Origin: Solitalea agri
GTDB taxonomy: Bacteria > Bacteroidota > Bacteroidia > Sphingobacteriales > Sphingobacteriaceae
Assembly: GCF_023914155.1 (NCBI RefSeq)
Contig: NZ_JAMWYS010000058.1
Location: 186,001-250,000, forward strand
Length of the DNA stretch: 64,000 bases
Direction of reading: 5' to 3'
The notes under the pieces were generated by a model. It worked only from the letters and a program-made list of their open reading frames with translations. It made no database searches and was not told where the DNA came from. Of this stretch, positions 26,082-33,666 are shown one piece after another. How positions within the stretch are numbered: position 1 is the first letter of the stretch; the number at the start of each line of letters is the position of its first letter. Made by a program: the position numbers and the translations under genes.

Positions 26082-26093
26082 GATTTAATTCGA

Positions 26094-27548
26094 TTAATGA
26101 TATTGAGATTCAGAAAGTGGAAGAGGAACTACATAGGTGCTTGCATTCATTGCAATTGCCGGAGCGCCATCTACTCCTGATTGGATAGACGCTGTATTTG
26201 TTCTTTTATAGTAAAAGAACAACTGACCCTCTCCATAAAATTCCTTTTTATATTCTTTCAATAGTTCATTCTGTAAATTAGGAGCTGAGGTAAGGGCATC
26301 TAATCCTCTGTTAGTTCGTACAGTATTTAAATAAGTCAGGGCTTGATTTTGATCAGACTCACACTCAGCAGCGATGTAGTACATTTCAGAGATCTTTAAC
26401 AGTGGAATAGTGTTTCTAAAACCAAGAGTCTTTTTAGAGATATCAGCATATTTACTGAATGTACGATATGGTTTTGTAGAGGTAGAAGAAGGCTGCTCCC
26501 AATTCAATCTTAATCTATAATCCCTTGCACCTACACCTGCTCCTGAATCATCTATCTCAAACACACTTTTCAAAATTTTATCAGTTGGAGCAAGTATTGT
26601 GTTATCCTCCAATGTTTCTAAAAACAATCTATTATGTGCAGAATAGAGTTGAGTAGTAAACGCACCCAAAATCATCTCCGTACTAAAAATTCGGTCGGGA
26701 TTTACTTTTTCATTACTGTTTGCAAATGTTGTCCAGGGAAATTTTGAAGCGTCTTGAATAACAATCTTGGCCGCTGCCAAAGCAAGGGCTTTATCTCCCC
26801 TGTATAAATTAACCCTGGCCTGTAAGGCTTTAACCGCAAAGTAATTGAAGCGATAATTTCTATTCATCATCATATCCGTACTGGTAGTAGTCGACATTAC
26901 ACCAGCGGTTATTACAGGATCACTTTTTAATAATTTTTCAGCAGTGTTCAGATCGGTTACAATGTTTTTCATTACCTCATTAGCAGGCAATAAAGGTCTC
27001 GCCACATTTTCCACTTTATCATAATAAGGAATGGAAATTTGTGTCGAATCAGCGGTGCTGTACCTCGGGCCGAATAAGCGCAACACATCAAAGTGCAGCA
27101 TCGCACGCATGGCTATCACCTCTCCTCTGTAAATCGAATCCGTTTTAGCATCTATAAGATTAGGATTAACATCCAGGTTTTTTAAAAAATGATTGATGTT
27201 CATAATGGTGGCGTAGGCCTCGTTCCATATCGCACCTGTTCTACCCGTCACTGAACTCTCAGCATAAGCATATTGTGAGGCTGGATAAAAAGCGCCATTT
27301 AGACTGTTTAGGTTGTAGCGTTGTCCCAACACCTCCACAGTGCTTAATGTCAGGTTCTCACCATATAAGCTACCCCCGGCCATTCGGGTATACAAGCCAT
27401 TTAAAGCCAGGTTTACACCTTGTTTATTAGAGAAAACAGTTTGTTCCAACAACTGATCTTCAGGCTTCACATCCAAAAAATTTTGACAAGAAGCAAGGCC
27501 GAGTAATGCAGCAGCCGTTAATATTAAGTTTATATAATTTCTTTTCAT
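26094..27548 (-). CDS. SusD/RagB-family substrate-binding lipoprotein
   Basis: A 484-residue lipoprotein with LGLASC lipobox (Cys21) and the SusD hallmark CQNFLDVKPEDQL immediately after it, TPR-like helices (GEVIAMRAMLHFDVLRLFGP, a typical SusD helix), and the C-terminal ISEMYYIAAECE and LLKEYKKEFYGEGQLFFYYKR segments. SusD forms the lid over its SusC partner and hands substrate into the barrel. It lies 12 bases downstream of the SusC gene. Substrate class is not evident; the neighbours suggest a peptide or redox-sensitive ligand rather than a glycan. Confidence 0.93.
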   Translation of the reverse strand: MKRNYINLILTAAALLGLASCQNFLDVKPEDQLLEQTVFSNKQGVNLALNGLYTRMAGGSLYGENLTLSTVEVLGQRYNLNSLNGAFYPASQYAYAESSVTGRTGAIWNEAYATIMNINHFLKNLDVNPNLIDAKTDSIYRGEVIAMRAMLHFDVLRLFGPRYSTADSTQISIPYYDKVENVARPLLPANEVMKNIVTDLNTAEKLLKSDPVITAGVMSTTTSTDMMMNRNYRFNYFAVKALQARVNLYRGDKALALAAAKIVIQDASKFPWTTFANSNEKVNPDRIFSTEMILGAFTTQLYSAHNRLFLETLEDNTILAPTDKILKSVFEIDDSGAGVGARDYRLRLNWEQPSSTSTKPYRTFSKYADISKKTLGFRNTIPLLKISEMYYIAAECESDQNQALTYLNTVRTNRGLDALTSAPNLQNELLKEYKKEFYGEGQLFFYYKRTNTASIQSGVDGAPAIAMNASTYVVPLPLSESQYH

Positions 27549-27560
27549 TATTCCTTGATT

Positions 27561-30500
27561 TTAGAATGAGGCCCTTAAACTGAATGAAACTGAACGGGCA
27601 AACGGATAGTCTATTCCTCTTTCATTTTTAACAGTAGAAATTCTAAAGATATCATTGGTATAGGCAGAAAAATTCAAACCATTCATCCCCATGTTCTTCA
27701 TCCATTTTGCATTTTCGAAGTTATAGCCCACGCTGATCGATTCGAATGAAAATACATTTTCCCGCTGTACAAATCGCGACGACATTTGAGTTGCGTCTGT
27801 TAATGAAATGCCTTTAAACTGTGCTATATCACCCGGCTTTTGCCAACGTTCATATAAGGCTCTTACATCCTGGTTTAAAGAAAGTTGAGCATAAGAAATG
27901 TTTTCAACTTTATTAAATAAGGCTGTGTTAATGATATCGGCCCCTTGACTATATCTCATAGACATGTTGACATTGAACCTCTTGATTCGGATAGCGTTAG
28001 TAATTACCCCTTGAATAAATGGATCTGTATTGCCAATACGTTGGATGTCGGCATAATTATATTCAAACGTATAATCGCCGGTTGGTGTCAGGAACATTTC
28101 ACGGCCTGTTGCAGGATCAATACCCAAAGACTTTGCAGCCCAGATAGCCGAAGGGCTGTATCCATCCTGGAAACGCTTATAAGTTTTACTCGCTTCTTGA
28201 GTAGCATTTAATCTAGATAATTTGTTTCCTAGCCCACCGTATGCACTTTGGGTATGGCTTGCTGTTGCACTGATCGTCCAATTAATTCGGCTCTTAAGGT
28301 TCTGGATGACATTATAGGTCAACCTCATCTCAAAACCTTTCGTTGTAAGATTTCCTAAATTTTCCTGGTGACTAGTAAAGCCGGTAGCAGAAGCATTGCT
28401 AACACTAACAACAAGATTGTCTGTGAACTTATTATAAAACTGAAAATAACCACCCAGCTTGTTATTGAACAAGCTGAAATTAAAACTATTACTCAGTTGA
28501 AGGGTCTTTTGTGCTTTAATATCAGGATTTGCAACCGTAGTTAAATTTAATGCCTGTCCAAATTTGTTAAATGAAGGGTTAAAAGTATAAACAGATGATG
28601 CCGCTACGCTTCCAAAGTTTTGATTACCCGTAACTCCAATATTTGAACTAAGTTTTAAATTATTTATCCAGGAAATACCTTTTATGAACTTTTCATTGGC
28701 AAGATTCCAGCCAATACCACCTGCATAATAAGGCGTCATCCTATTGTTGGTACCATAAGAGGTTGAACCATCTAAACGATACGACCCATCAAAAAGATAT
28801 CGTCCATTATAAGAATAGTTAGCCGATACCAATGCATTAGCCGTGCGATAGACAGATTGTGAAGCTGATGGTTTACCATTATCATCATACCCAAAAGCAA
28901 ATCGGGGGTTTCCATTAGATCCAGTAGGGAAACCCACATAAGTGTTACCCAGAGAGCTGTTAAAACGGTGAGAAAGTTCAGTACGGGCATTCGCAGTAAT
29001 AGAGTGTTTACCTAATACTTTCCCAAAAGTTAATAGGGCATTTCCTGTATATGAAAAGCCTTCTGACTTACCATTTATATATTTTCCTTTAAGGGTAAAA
29101 TCAGTATTCTCATACATTGTATTGTCAGGAGAGGTAAATACCGTAGTAGAACCCTCGCTTTTAGCTATTTGAAAACCTCCGTCTAAGCGTAATTCCGGCA
29201 ATAATTCAATCTTAACATTCGTACTGTTTGTAAGATCTAAACTTTTGCCATTATTAAATGAGCCCAGCAAAGCATTATATAAAGGATTTGGAACATTCAG
29301 CGGAAGAATGAAAGTTGAATTTAAAGCAGGGGCACTGGTTTGCTCAAGCCATTTGGCATCCGGATCCTTTTTATAATAAGGATTTTGTTGTGCCCAGGTG
29401 GAGAAACTGCCGTAAGGAGAATTAGCATTAGAAGTACCGTTTACTGAAAAGTTATTGGCAATAGATAACTTTGATTTGCGATAAACTAAATTCATATTTC
29501 CTCCCCAGCCATTACGATCCGATCCTTTCATTACACCATCTTGCAGTTTGTAATTAAAACCCACACCATATTGAAGATTTTGATCACCACCGCTCACTGA
29601 AACTGAATTATTTTTAGTATATCCAATTTGAACAGGTTCGTTTAACCAATACGTATTCACTCCTTGCTGAACTGCAGTAAGGTGGGCACTGTACGATTGG
29701 TCCAAACCAATCTGATCTTCAGAAGTGTTAGCTGTGTACCTTCCTGCAAGCTTTTCGAACTGGAGCTTTTCAGTTGAATTCATTAAATTATAGACCGTCA
29801 GATCAGGTGCTTCTACCCTAAAGTCACTCGTATAAGAAAATCGGAGTTTACCTTCTTTAGGTTTTACAGTTTCAACAACCACCACACCATTTGACGCTTT
29901 TGATCCATATAAGGCCGTAGAAGCCGCATCTTTAAGGATCACAACCGATTGGATACGGTTCATATCCAAATCAATGATCCGTTGAAGGGTGGTTTCAAAA
30001 CCATCTAAAATGAATAATGGCTGATTGGGATCAGAGCCAAATTGATCATTTAAACTCAAGCCTGCGGCTCCGGTTTTACCGCGAATTTCAATTATCGGTG
30101 TGCTGTTCGGATCCGATCCTTTTAAATTATTTTCAACAACGATAAAAGCAGGATCTAATGATTTTAGGCTTTGAATTAAATTAATGTTTCCTATGGTTTT
30201 TAATTGGTCACCGGTAAAAGTTGCAGTAGCACCGGTAAAAGTTTTAGCATCACGATTGATACCCATACCGGTATAAACTACTTCTTTGAGGTTAAGCTCA
30301 GTTGGTTCAAGCTTAACCTTCATTTTAGCTTTCGCAGGTAACTGTAAGCTGCGATACCCCAGAAATGAAAAAGTAAGGATCGCATTTTCTTTTACATTCT
30401 GTAAGGAAAACTGACCATCACCATCGGTTTGAGTTGCAAGGTTGGTACCCATAACCACAACATTAACTCCCGGAAGTGGCGCTCCTTTTTCGTCAATTAC

Positions 30501-30920
30501 CTTACCGGTAATATCTTGATTAAGTTTTCCCTGTGATAATTCACTTGCGTTTAACGAAGAATTAGTTTCATTTAAGGTTTTAATCAAAATAAACTTATCG
30601 TTTACTTCAAACTGAAGACTTTTGCCTTTTAAAACCGATTTCATTACTTCTTCAACGTCCGTATGACGGAAATCAACTGAAACCTTCTCCTGATCATTTA
30701 ATACCTTGTTGCTGTAAAAAGCAATTAAACCGGTTTGTTTTTTAATCTCAGCGAGTACTCTGCCAATGCTGATATTATTTGCTTTCAATGTTACCTGCGC
30801 TTTAGGTTGAAAGGCGAAGGATGGCAAAGAATTACAAATAAAAAGCAGCAAAGTTAGCAACACAATGAGTTGGCGACTTCGTGGTAATCTTTTCTTTAAT
30901 TGTAAATTTTCTCCATTCAT
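27561..30920 (-). CDS. SusC/RagA-family TonB-dependent transporter with STN signalling domain
   Basis: A 1119-residue outer-membrane transporter. Signal peptide to about residue 36 (PSFAF), an STN domain at about 43-108 that reaches into the periplasm to touch the anti-sigma factor, a carboxypeptidase-regulatory-like domain at about 133-215 (ITGKVIDEKGAPLPGVNVVV), a plug (about 230-360, with IQSVVILKDAASTALYG) and a beta-barrel ending in RSVSFSLRASF with the terminal Phe. STN plus upstream FecR and ECF sigma is the cell-surface-signalling arrangement. The gene is preceded by the bipartite ECF-type promoter at 30961-30990. Confidence 0.95.
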   Translation of the reverse strand: MNGENLQLKKRLPRSRQLIVLLTLLLFICNSLPSFAFQPKAQVTLKANNISIGRVLAEIKKQTGLIAFYSNKVLNDQEKVSVDFRHTDVEEVMKSVLKGKSLQFEVNDKFILIKTLNETNSSLNASELSQGKLNQDITGKVIDEKGAPLPGVNVVVMGTNLATQTDGDGQFSLQNVKENAILTFSFLGYRSLQLPAKAKMKVKLEPTELNLKEVVYTGMGINRDAKTFTGATATFTGDQLKTIGNINLIQSLKSLDPAFIVVENNLKGSDPNSTPIIEIRGKTGAAGLSLNDQFGSDPNQPLFILDGFETTLQRIIDLDMNRIQSVVILKDAASTALYGSKASNGVVVVETVKPKEGKLRFSYTSDFRVEAPDLTVYNLMNSTEKLQFEKLAGRYTANTSEDQIGLDQSYSAHLTAVQQGVNTYWLNEPVQIGYTKNNSVSVSGGDQNLQYGVGFNYKLQDGVMKGSDRNGWGGNMNLVYRKSKLSIANNFSVNGTSNANSPYGSFSTWAQQNPYYKKDPDAKWLEQTSAPALNSTFILPLNVPNPLYNALLGSFNNGKSLDLTNSTNVKIELLPELRLDGGFQIAKSEGSTTVFTSPDNTMYENTDFTLKGKYINGKSEGFSYTGNALLTFGKVLGKHSITANARTELSHRFNSSLGNTYVGFPTGSNGNPRFAFGYDDNGKPSASQSVYRTANALVSANYSYNGRYLFDGSYRLDGSTSYGTNNRMTPYYAGGIGWNLANEKFIKGISWINNLKLSSNIGVTGNQNFGSVAASSVYTFNPSFNKFGQALNLTTVANPDIKAQKTLQLSNSFNFSLFNNKLGGYFQFYNKFTDNLVVSVSNASATGFTSHQENLGNLTTKGFEMRLTYNVIQNLKSRINWTISATASHTQSAYGGLGNKLSRLNATQEASKTYKRFQDGYSPSAIWAAKSLGIDPATGREMFLTPTGDYTFEYNYADIQRIGNTDPFIQGVITNAIRIKRFNVNMSMRYSQGADIINTALFNKVENISYAQLSLNQDVRALYERWQKPGDIAQFKGISLTDATQMSSRFVQRENVFSFESISVGYNFENAKWMKNMGMNGLNFSAYTNDIFRISTVKNERGIDYPFARSVSFSLRASF

Positions 30921-31471
30921 AATTGGTTACTTAGGTTAAATTTTGCTCATTTCTGTATTAAGACAATAAAATTTGGTTTTCGGGTGACAACATTTTTTTT
31001 TATTTGTATTTTTTTTATTCCCTACAAAATCTGTCTTGTAATGAACGTTCGTATGAAGAAGCCTGGAGGTACTTTTTGATTATGTCAGCTAATAGATTGA
31101 AGTAATTTTCAATATCCTTAATACATTATAAATAAGCGTTTTTTCTGCGATTAATAAGGAGCGACTTGTTACTACAATATCACTACAAGCGCATTTTGTA
31201 TCTATACTTTATTGCTACAAAAAGGAAGATGTGGATTAGCAGTTGTGCTATTTTGTTACTGAAATAAAAATGCGAAGTAAATAAAGGATTGAAAGAAGTG
31301 TTGAGTTGCCTTTTGTTGTGGATTAAAAACCTTTATATAAGGACAAAGGCCCTGCGGTTGGGCAAGGGCCGTTGTTATGTGGCTGTTATATGGGGTAAAT
31401 CTTTAATTCCGAAAACCATTTCAATAAATCAGGCGATAGGAATAGCTCTATTTATTGAAAAGAACGCTTTT
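30921..31471. other. Spacer between FecR and SusC genes
   Basis: About 550 bases with no credible gene. It holds the SusC promoter element (30961-30990) and a GC-rich hairpin, GGCCCT at 31348-31353 against AGGGCC at 31365-31370, which on the minus strand follows the FecR stop by about 100 bases and may be a weak terminator. A rightward 76-codon frame here has no supporting features. Confidence 0.5.
30961..30990 (-). promoter_or_regulatory. ECF-type promoter of the SusC operon
   Basis: On the coding strand TTGTCACCCG (30990-30981), 15 bases, TGTCT (30965-30961), ending 40 bases before the SusC ATG. An identical pair of words at identical spacing precedes the FecR gene (32641-32670). The second word contains the TGTC/CGTC type of -10 that ECF sigma factors favour. 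I infer that the sigma factor at 32684-33214 reads both. Confidence 0.75.
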
Positions 31472-32629
31472 TTATTTATTAAGTATAATAATGTTATTCT
31501 CTTTTACCTTGTACTTTAATTGAGAAGTGGCGGATAAATTCTGCAAAAACTCCTCAAGCGGTTTATCTTTTTCAATAGCACCTGAAATGCTAATGTCAGC
31601 ACCGGGTTCAGCCATAATTTTTACATCATACCAACGCTGTACAATTTCATTAATCTCATTAAGATTCGCATTATTAAAAAAGTAAATTCCTCGCATCCAT
31701 GAAAGTACCAGTTGATCATCAAACGTACTTTGAGAAAATCCACCTGCTGGTGAGTAAGTCGCCATAAATCCTGGTTTCAGTAATGATTCCTCGCCTTTTG
31801 AATTTAATTTAACCGACCCTTCCACCAATGCGACCTTTAAAGCATTACTAGCATAACTATTTACATTGAAAGAAGTTCCGAGAACTTGAACATCCAATGA
31901 TTCGTTCACTTTAACAATAAATGGTTTTTTGGGGTTCTTCGTTACTTTAAAAAAGGCCTCGCCTTTTAGGTAAACCACCCGTTGATCGGCGTTAAACTCC
32001 AAAGGAAATCTTAATTCCGAATCGGAGTTAAGCCAAACCTCAGTGCCATCCGACAATTTGATTTTATAATCTTTAGTACGTGGAACCACCAGGGTATTAT
32101 AACTCAATGCATCTTTTTGATCCTTTAGCTCATATTGCAATGTCCCCTGTTCATTATGCAAAACGGCCATATTTGTATTTACCGTTTTGTTTTTAGCAGT
32201 ACGATCTAAGGCAATTGATTCTCCGGAGGCTAAAAAAAGTTTTACTTTTTCGTTTTTATAAGTCAGTTGGGGTTGCTGTTTATTTGAAAAATAGTTTCTT
32301 GCAATAAAAATAGAAACCATGGCTAAGGGCAATAAAATGGAGGCTGCCACGAGCCATTTTTTAAAATGAATAGTTTTTGCTGTTTTAACCTCTAATGAAG
32401 GAGTAATTGTTTTGCTTAATTTATCCCATGCTGCGTGCTGATCAACCTGTTTTAAAAACAAAGCTGCCTTTGCACCTAAAAACGATTCCCTGGATTGCTG
32501 ATATAATTCTTTTACCTCTTCATCCTCACTTATCAATCGTTCCAATAGCACACGATCTTCATCGGTAATATCTCCGATTAAATAATCTATGATTAATTGT
32601 TCTATATTTTCTTTAAGAATATTCTTCAT
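31472..32629 (-). CDS. FecR-type anti-sigma factor
   Basis: A 385-residue inner-membrane protein. The cytoplasmic N-terminus (about 1-90) includes the sigma-binding segment IEQLIIDYLIGDITDED; a single membrane helix lies at about 91-110 (WLVAASILLPLAMVSIFIA). The periplasmic FecR domain (about 170-290) has SDGTEVWLNSDSELRFP and VYLKGEAFFKVTKN, and the C-terminal DUF4974 domain (about 315-385) has YFFNNANLNEINEIVQRWYDV. It relays the signal of the SusC STN domain to the sigma factor. Its own ECF-type promoter lies in the 54-base gap after the sigma gene; the predicted transcript would have only a few untranslated bases. Confidence 0.93.
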   Translation of the reverse strand: MKNILKENIEQLIIDYLIGDITDEDRVLLERLISEDEEVKELYQQSRESFLGAKAALFLKQVDQHAAWDKLSKTITPSLEVKTAKTIHFKKWLVAASILLPLAMVSIFIARNYFSNKQQPQLTYKNEKVKLFLASGESIALDRTAKNKTVNTNMAVLHNEQGTLQYELKDQKDALSYNTLVVPRTKDYKIKLSDGTEVWLNSDSELRFPLEFNADQRVVYLKGEAFFKVTKNPKKPFIVKVNESLDVQVLGTSFNVNSYASNALKVALVEGSVKLNSKGEESLLKPGFMATYSPAGGFSQSTFDDQLVLSWMRGIYFFNNANLNEINEIVQRWYDVKIMAEPGADISISGAIEKDKPLEEFLQNLSATSQLKYKVKENNIIILNK

Positions 32630-32640
32630 TCCTTATAAGT

Positions 32641-32670
32641 AGACATTTTTTTTGATAAATCGGGTGACAA
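32641..32670 (-). promoter_or_regulatory. ECF-type promoter of the FecR gene
   Basis: Coding strand TTGTCACCCG (32670-32661), 15 bases, TGTCT (32645-32641). It starts 14 bases after the sigma-factor stop codon and ends 11 bases before the FecR ATG, so the mRNA would be leaderless or nearly so. It is word-for-word the same as the element before SusC. Confidence 0.75.
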
Positions 32671-32683
32671 GAAATTGTAAATT

Positions 32684-33214
32684 TTATTTAAATCCAATCA
32701 TTTGTTCACGCATTTTAGAAAAAGCCCTCTTTAACTGAGTTTTAACCGTATTAATACTTACCCCAAACTGATCTGCCGCCTCCTGATATTTTTTATTTTC
32801 TAAAGTAACCGTTATAAATATATTTCTGCACTGCTCTGGTAGCGAATTAAGTGCATTTTCTACCTGGATTTGCAATTCTTTATCTTCTAGACCATTATCT
32901 GAGTTTTCATCTGCTATCAAATAAGCATCTTCCATACTGCCTTCTGAATAAGTCTTTCTTTGTTTGATCTTATTCAAGCAAGTGTTTCTAATCGCAGATT
33001 TAAGGTAAGATTTTAGGGAGGTTTCAATTTGAAGATATTGCTTCTCCTGCCATAATTTCAAGAAAAAAGTTTGGACAACATCCTCAGCTTCTTCGCTATT
33101 ATCCAATAAAATAAAAGCTTGCAAACAGAGTGACTTGTAATATTTATCAAATAAAATCTTGAACCCTTTAGCTTCATCAGCTTCTAATTGTTCAAGTATT
33201 AAAATATCATCCAT
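32684..33214 (-). CDS. ECF RNA polymerase sigma factor
   Basis: A 176-residue sigma-70 family ECF factor. Region 2 (about 10-75) has KILFDKYYKSLCLQAF and EEAEDVVQTFFLKLWQ, region 4 (about 115-170) has NALNSLPEQCRNIF and the helix-turn-helix YQEAADQFGVSINTVKTQLKRAF. The ATG at 33214 (MDDILILEQL) is where ECF proteins normally begin; an upstream ATG at 33253 would add 13 residues of unrelated sequence. It is bound by the adjacent FecR protein until SusC signals. No copy of the ECF promoter precedes it, so it is apparently transcribed from another promoter. Confidence 0.92.
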   Translation of the reverse strand: MDDILILEQLEADEAKGFKILFDKYYKSLCLQAFILLDNSEEAEDVVQTFFLKLWQEKQYLQIETSLKSYLKSAIRNTCLNKIKQRKTYSEGSMEDAYLIADENSDNGLEDKELQIQVENALNSLPEQCRNIFITVTLENKKYQEAADQFGVSINTVKTQLKRAFSKMREQMIGFK

Positions 33215-33304
33215 GAATTCCAACCTAACTTGGGACCGAAAATAAGTAAACATTTTCAAGTGCCAAATAGTACTGACTGCGAGATTGAAATAGTCACTTA
33301 GAAT

Positions 33305-33347
33305 CTAAAAGAAACAATAAAGGACGACTATAAGCAATAGTCGTCCT
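33305..33347 (-). terminator. Terminator downstream of the orphan gene
   Basis: AGGACGACTAT (33321-33331) pairs with ATAGTCGTCCT (33337-33347) over a 5-base loop, followed on the minus strand by TTTATTGTTTCTTTT. It ends transcripts from the S41 protease/orphan gene pair before they enter the sigma gene. Confidence 0.8.
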
Positions 33348-33398
33348 CATCATGGATTTTAACAACCCTTCTAAACTATTATTTGATCTTCCTTAATC

Positions 33399-33629
33399 TT
33401 AATTTTTGAAATTCATATTTGGAGTTAGGTAATATTCACCTGCAGCCACATTTATAATGCAGTTAAATTGCTTGATGATCTCAATTCCTAAACTACAATC
33501 TCCTTCTCTAGACCATTTTTCATTCCCATCCCTGAATTCCTGAATTGTAGCAAGGATATTGTTAATTGGCTTATCACCTAACTTAAGGTGGTTAAATTCG
33601 CCTTTTACAGTCGGAGGTTTGTGTTCCAT
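33399..33629 (-). CDS. Orphan small protein, paralog of the pseudogene at 15906-16286
   Basis: A 76-residue protein with the block PPTVKGEFNHLKLGDK, IQEFRDGNEKWSREG and a C-terminus LGIEIIKQFNCIINV, AAGEYYLTPNMNFKN. The pseudogene at 15906-16286 matches it over its full length at protein and DNA level, and in that copy the mature part follows a signal peptide. Here no signal peptide is encoded: the in-frame upstream codons run into the end of the S41 protease gene, so this copy may be 5'-truncated. It begins 37 bases after the protease stop and may depend on that promoter. No domain recognised. Confidence 0.6.
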   Translation of the reverse strand: MEHKPPTVKGEFNHLKLGDKPINNILATIQEFRDGNEKWSREGDCSLGIEIIKQFNCIINVAAGEYYLTPNMNFKN

Positions 33630-33666
33630 ACTAGAGCACTTATCGAACTTTATACTGTTTTATTTT

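Noticed and set aside
30921-31471. Riboswitch or large structured RNA upstream of susC
   Set aside because: Only a short GC hairpin and A/T tracts were seen; no known aptamer core recognised.
31289-31519. 76-codon rightward frame in the fecR-susC spacer
   Set aside because: Overlaps the end of fecR, has no signal or family features, and lies in a regulatory spacer.
16363-33253. Classical polysaccharide utilisation locus
   Set aside because: No glycoside hydrolase, lyase or sulfatase; the enzymes present are oxidoreductases and a protease.
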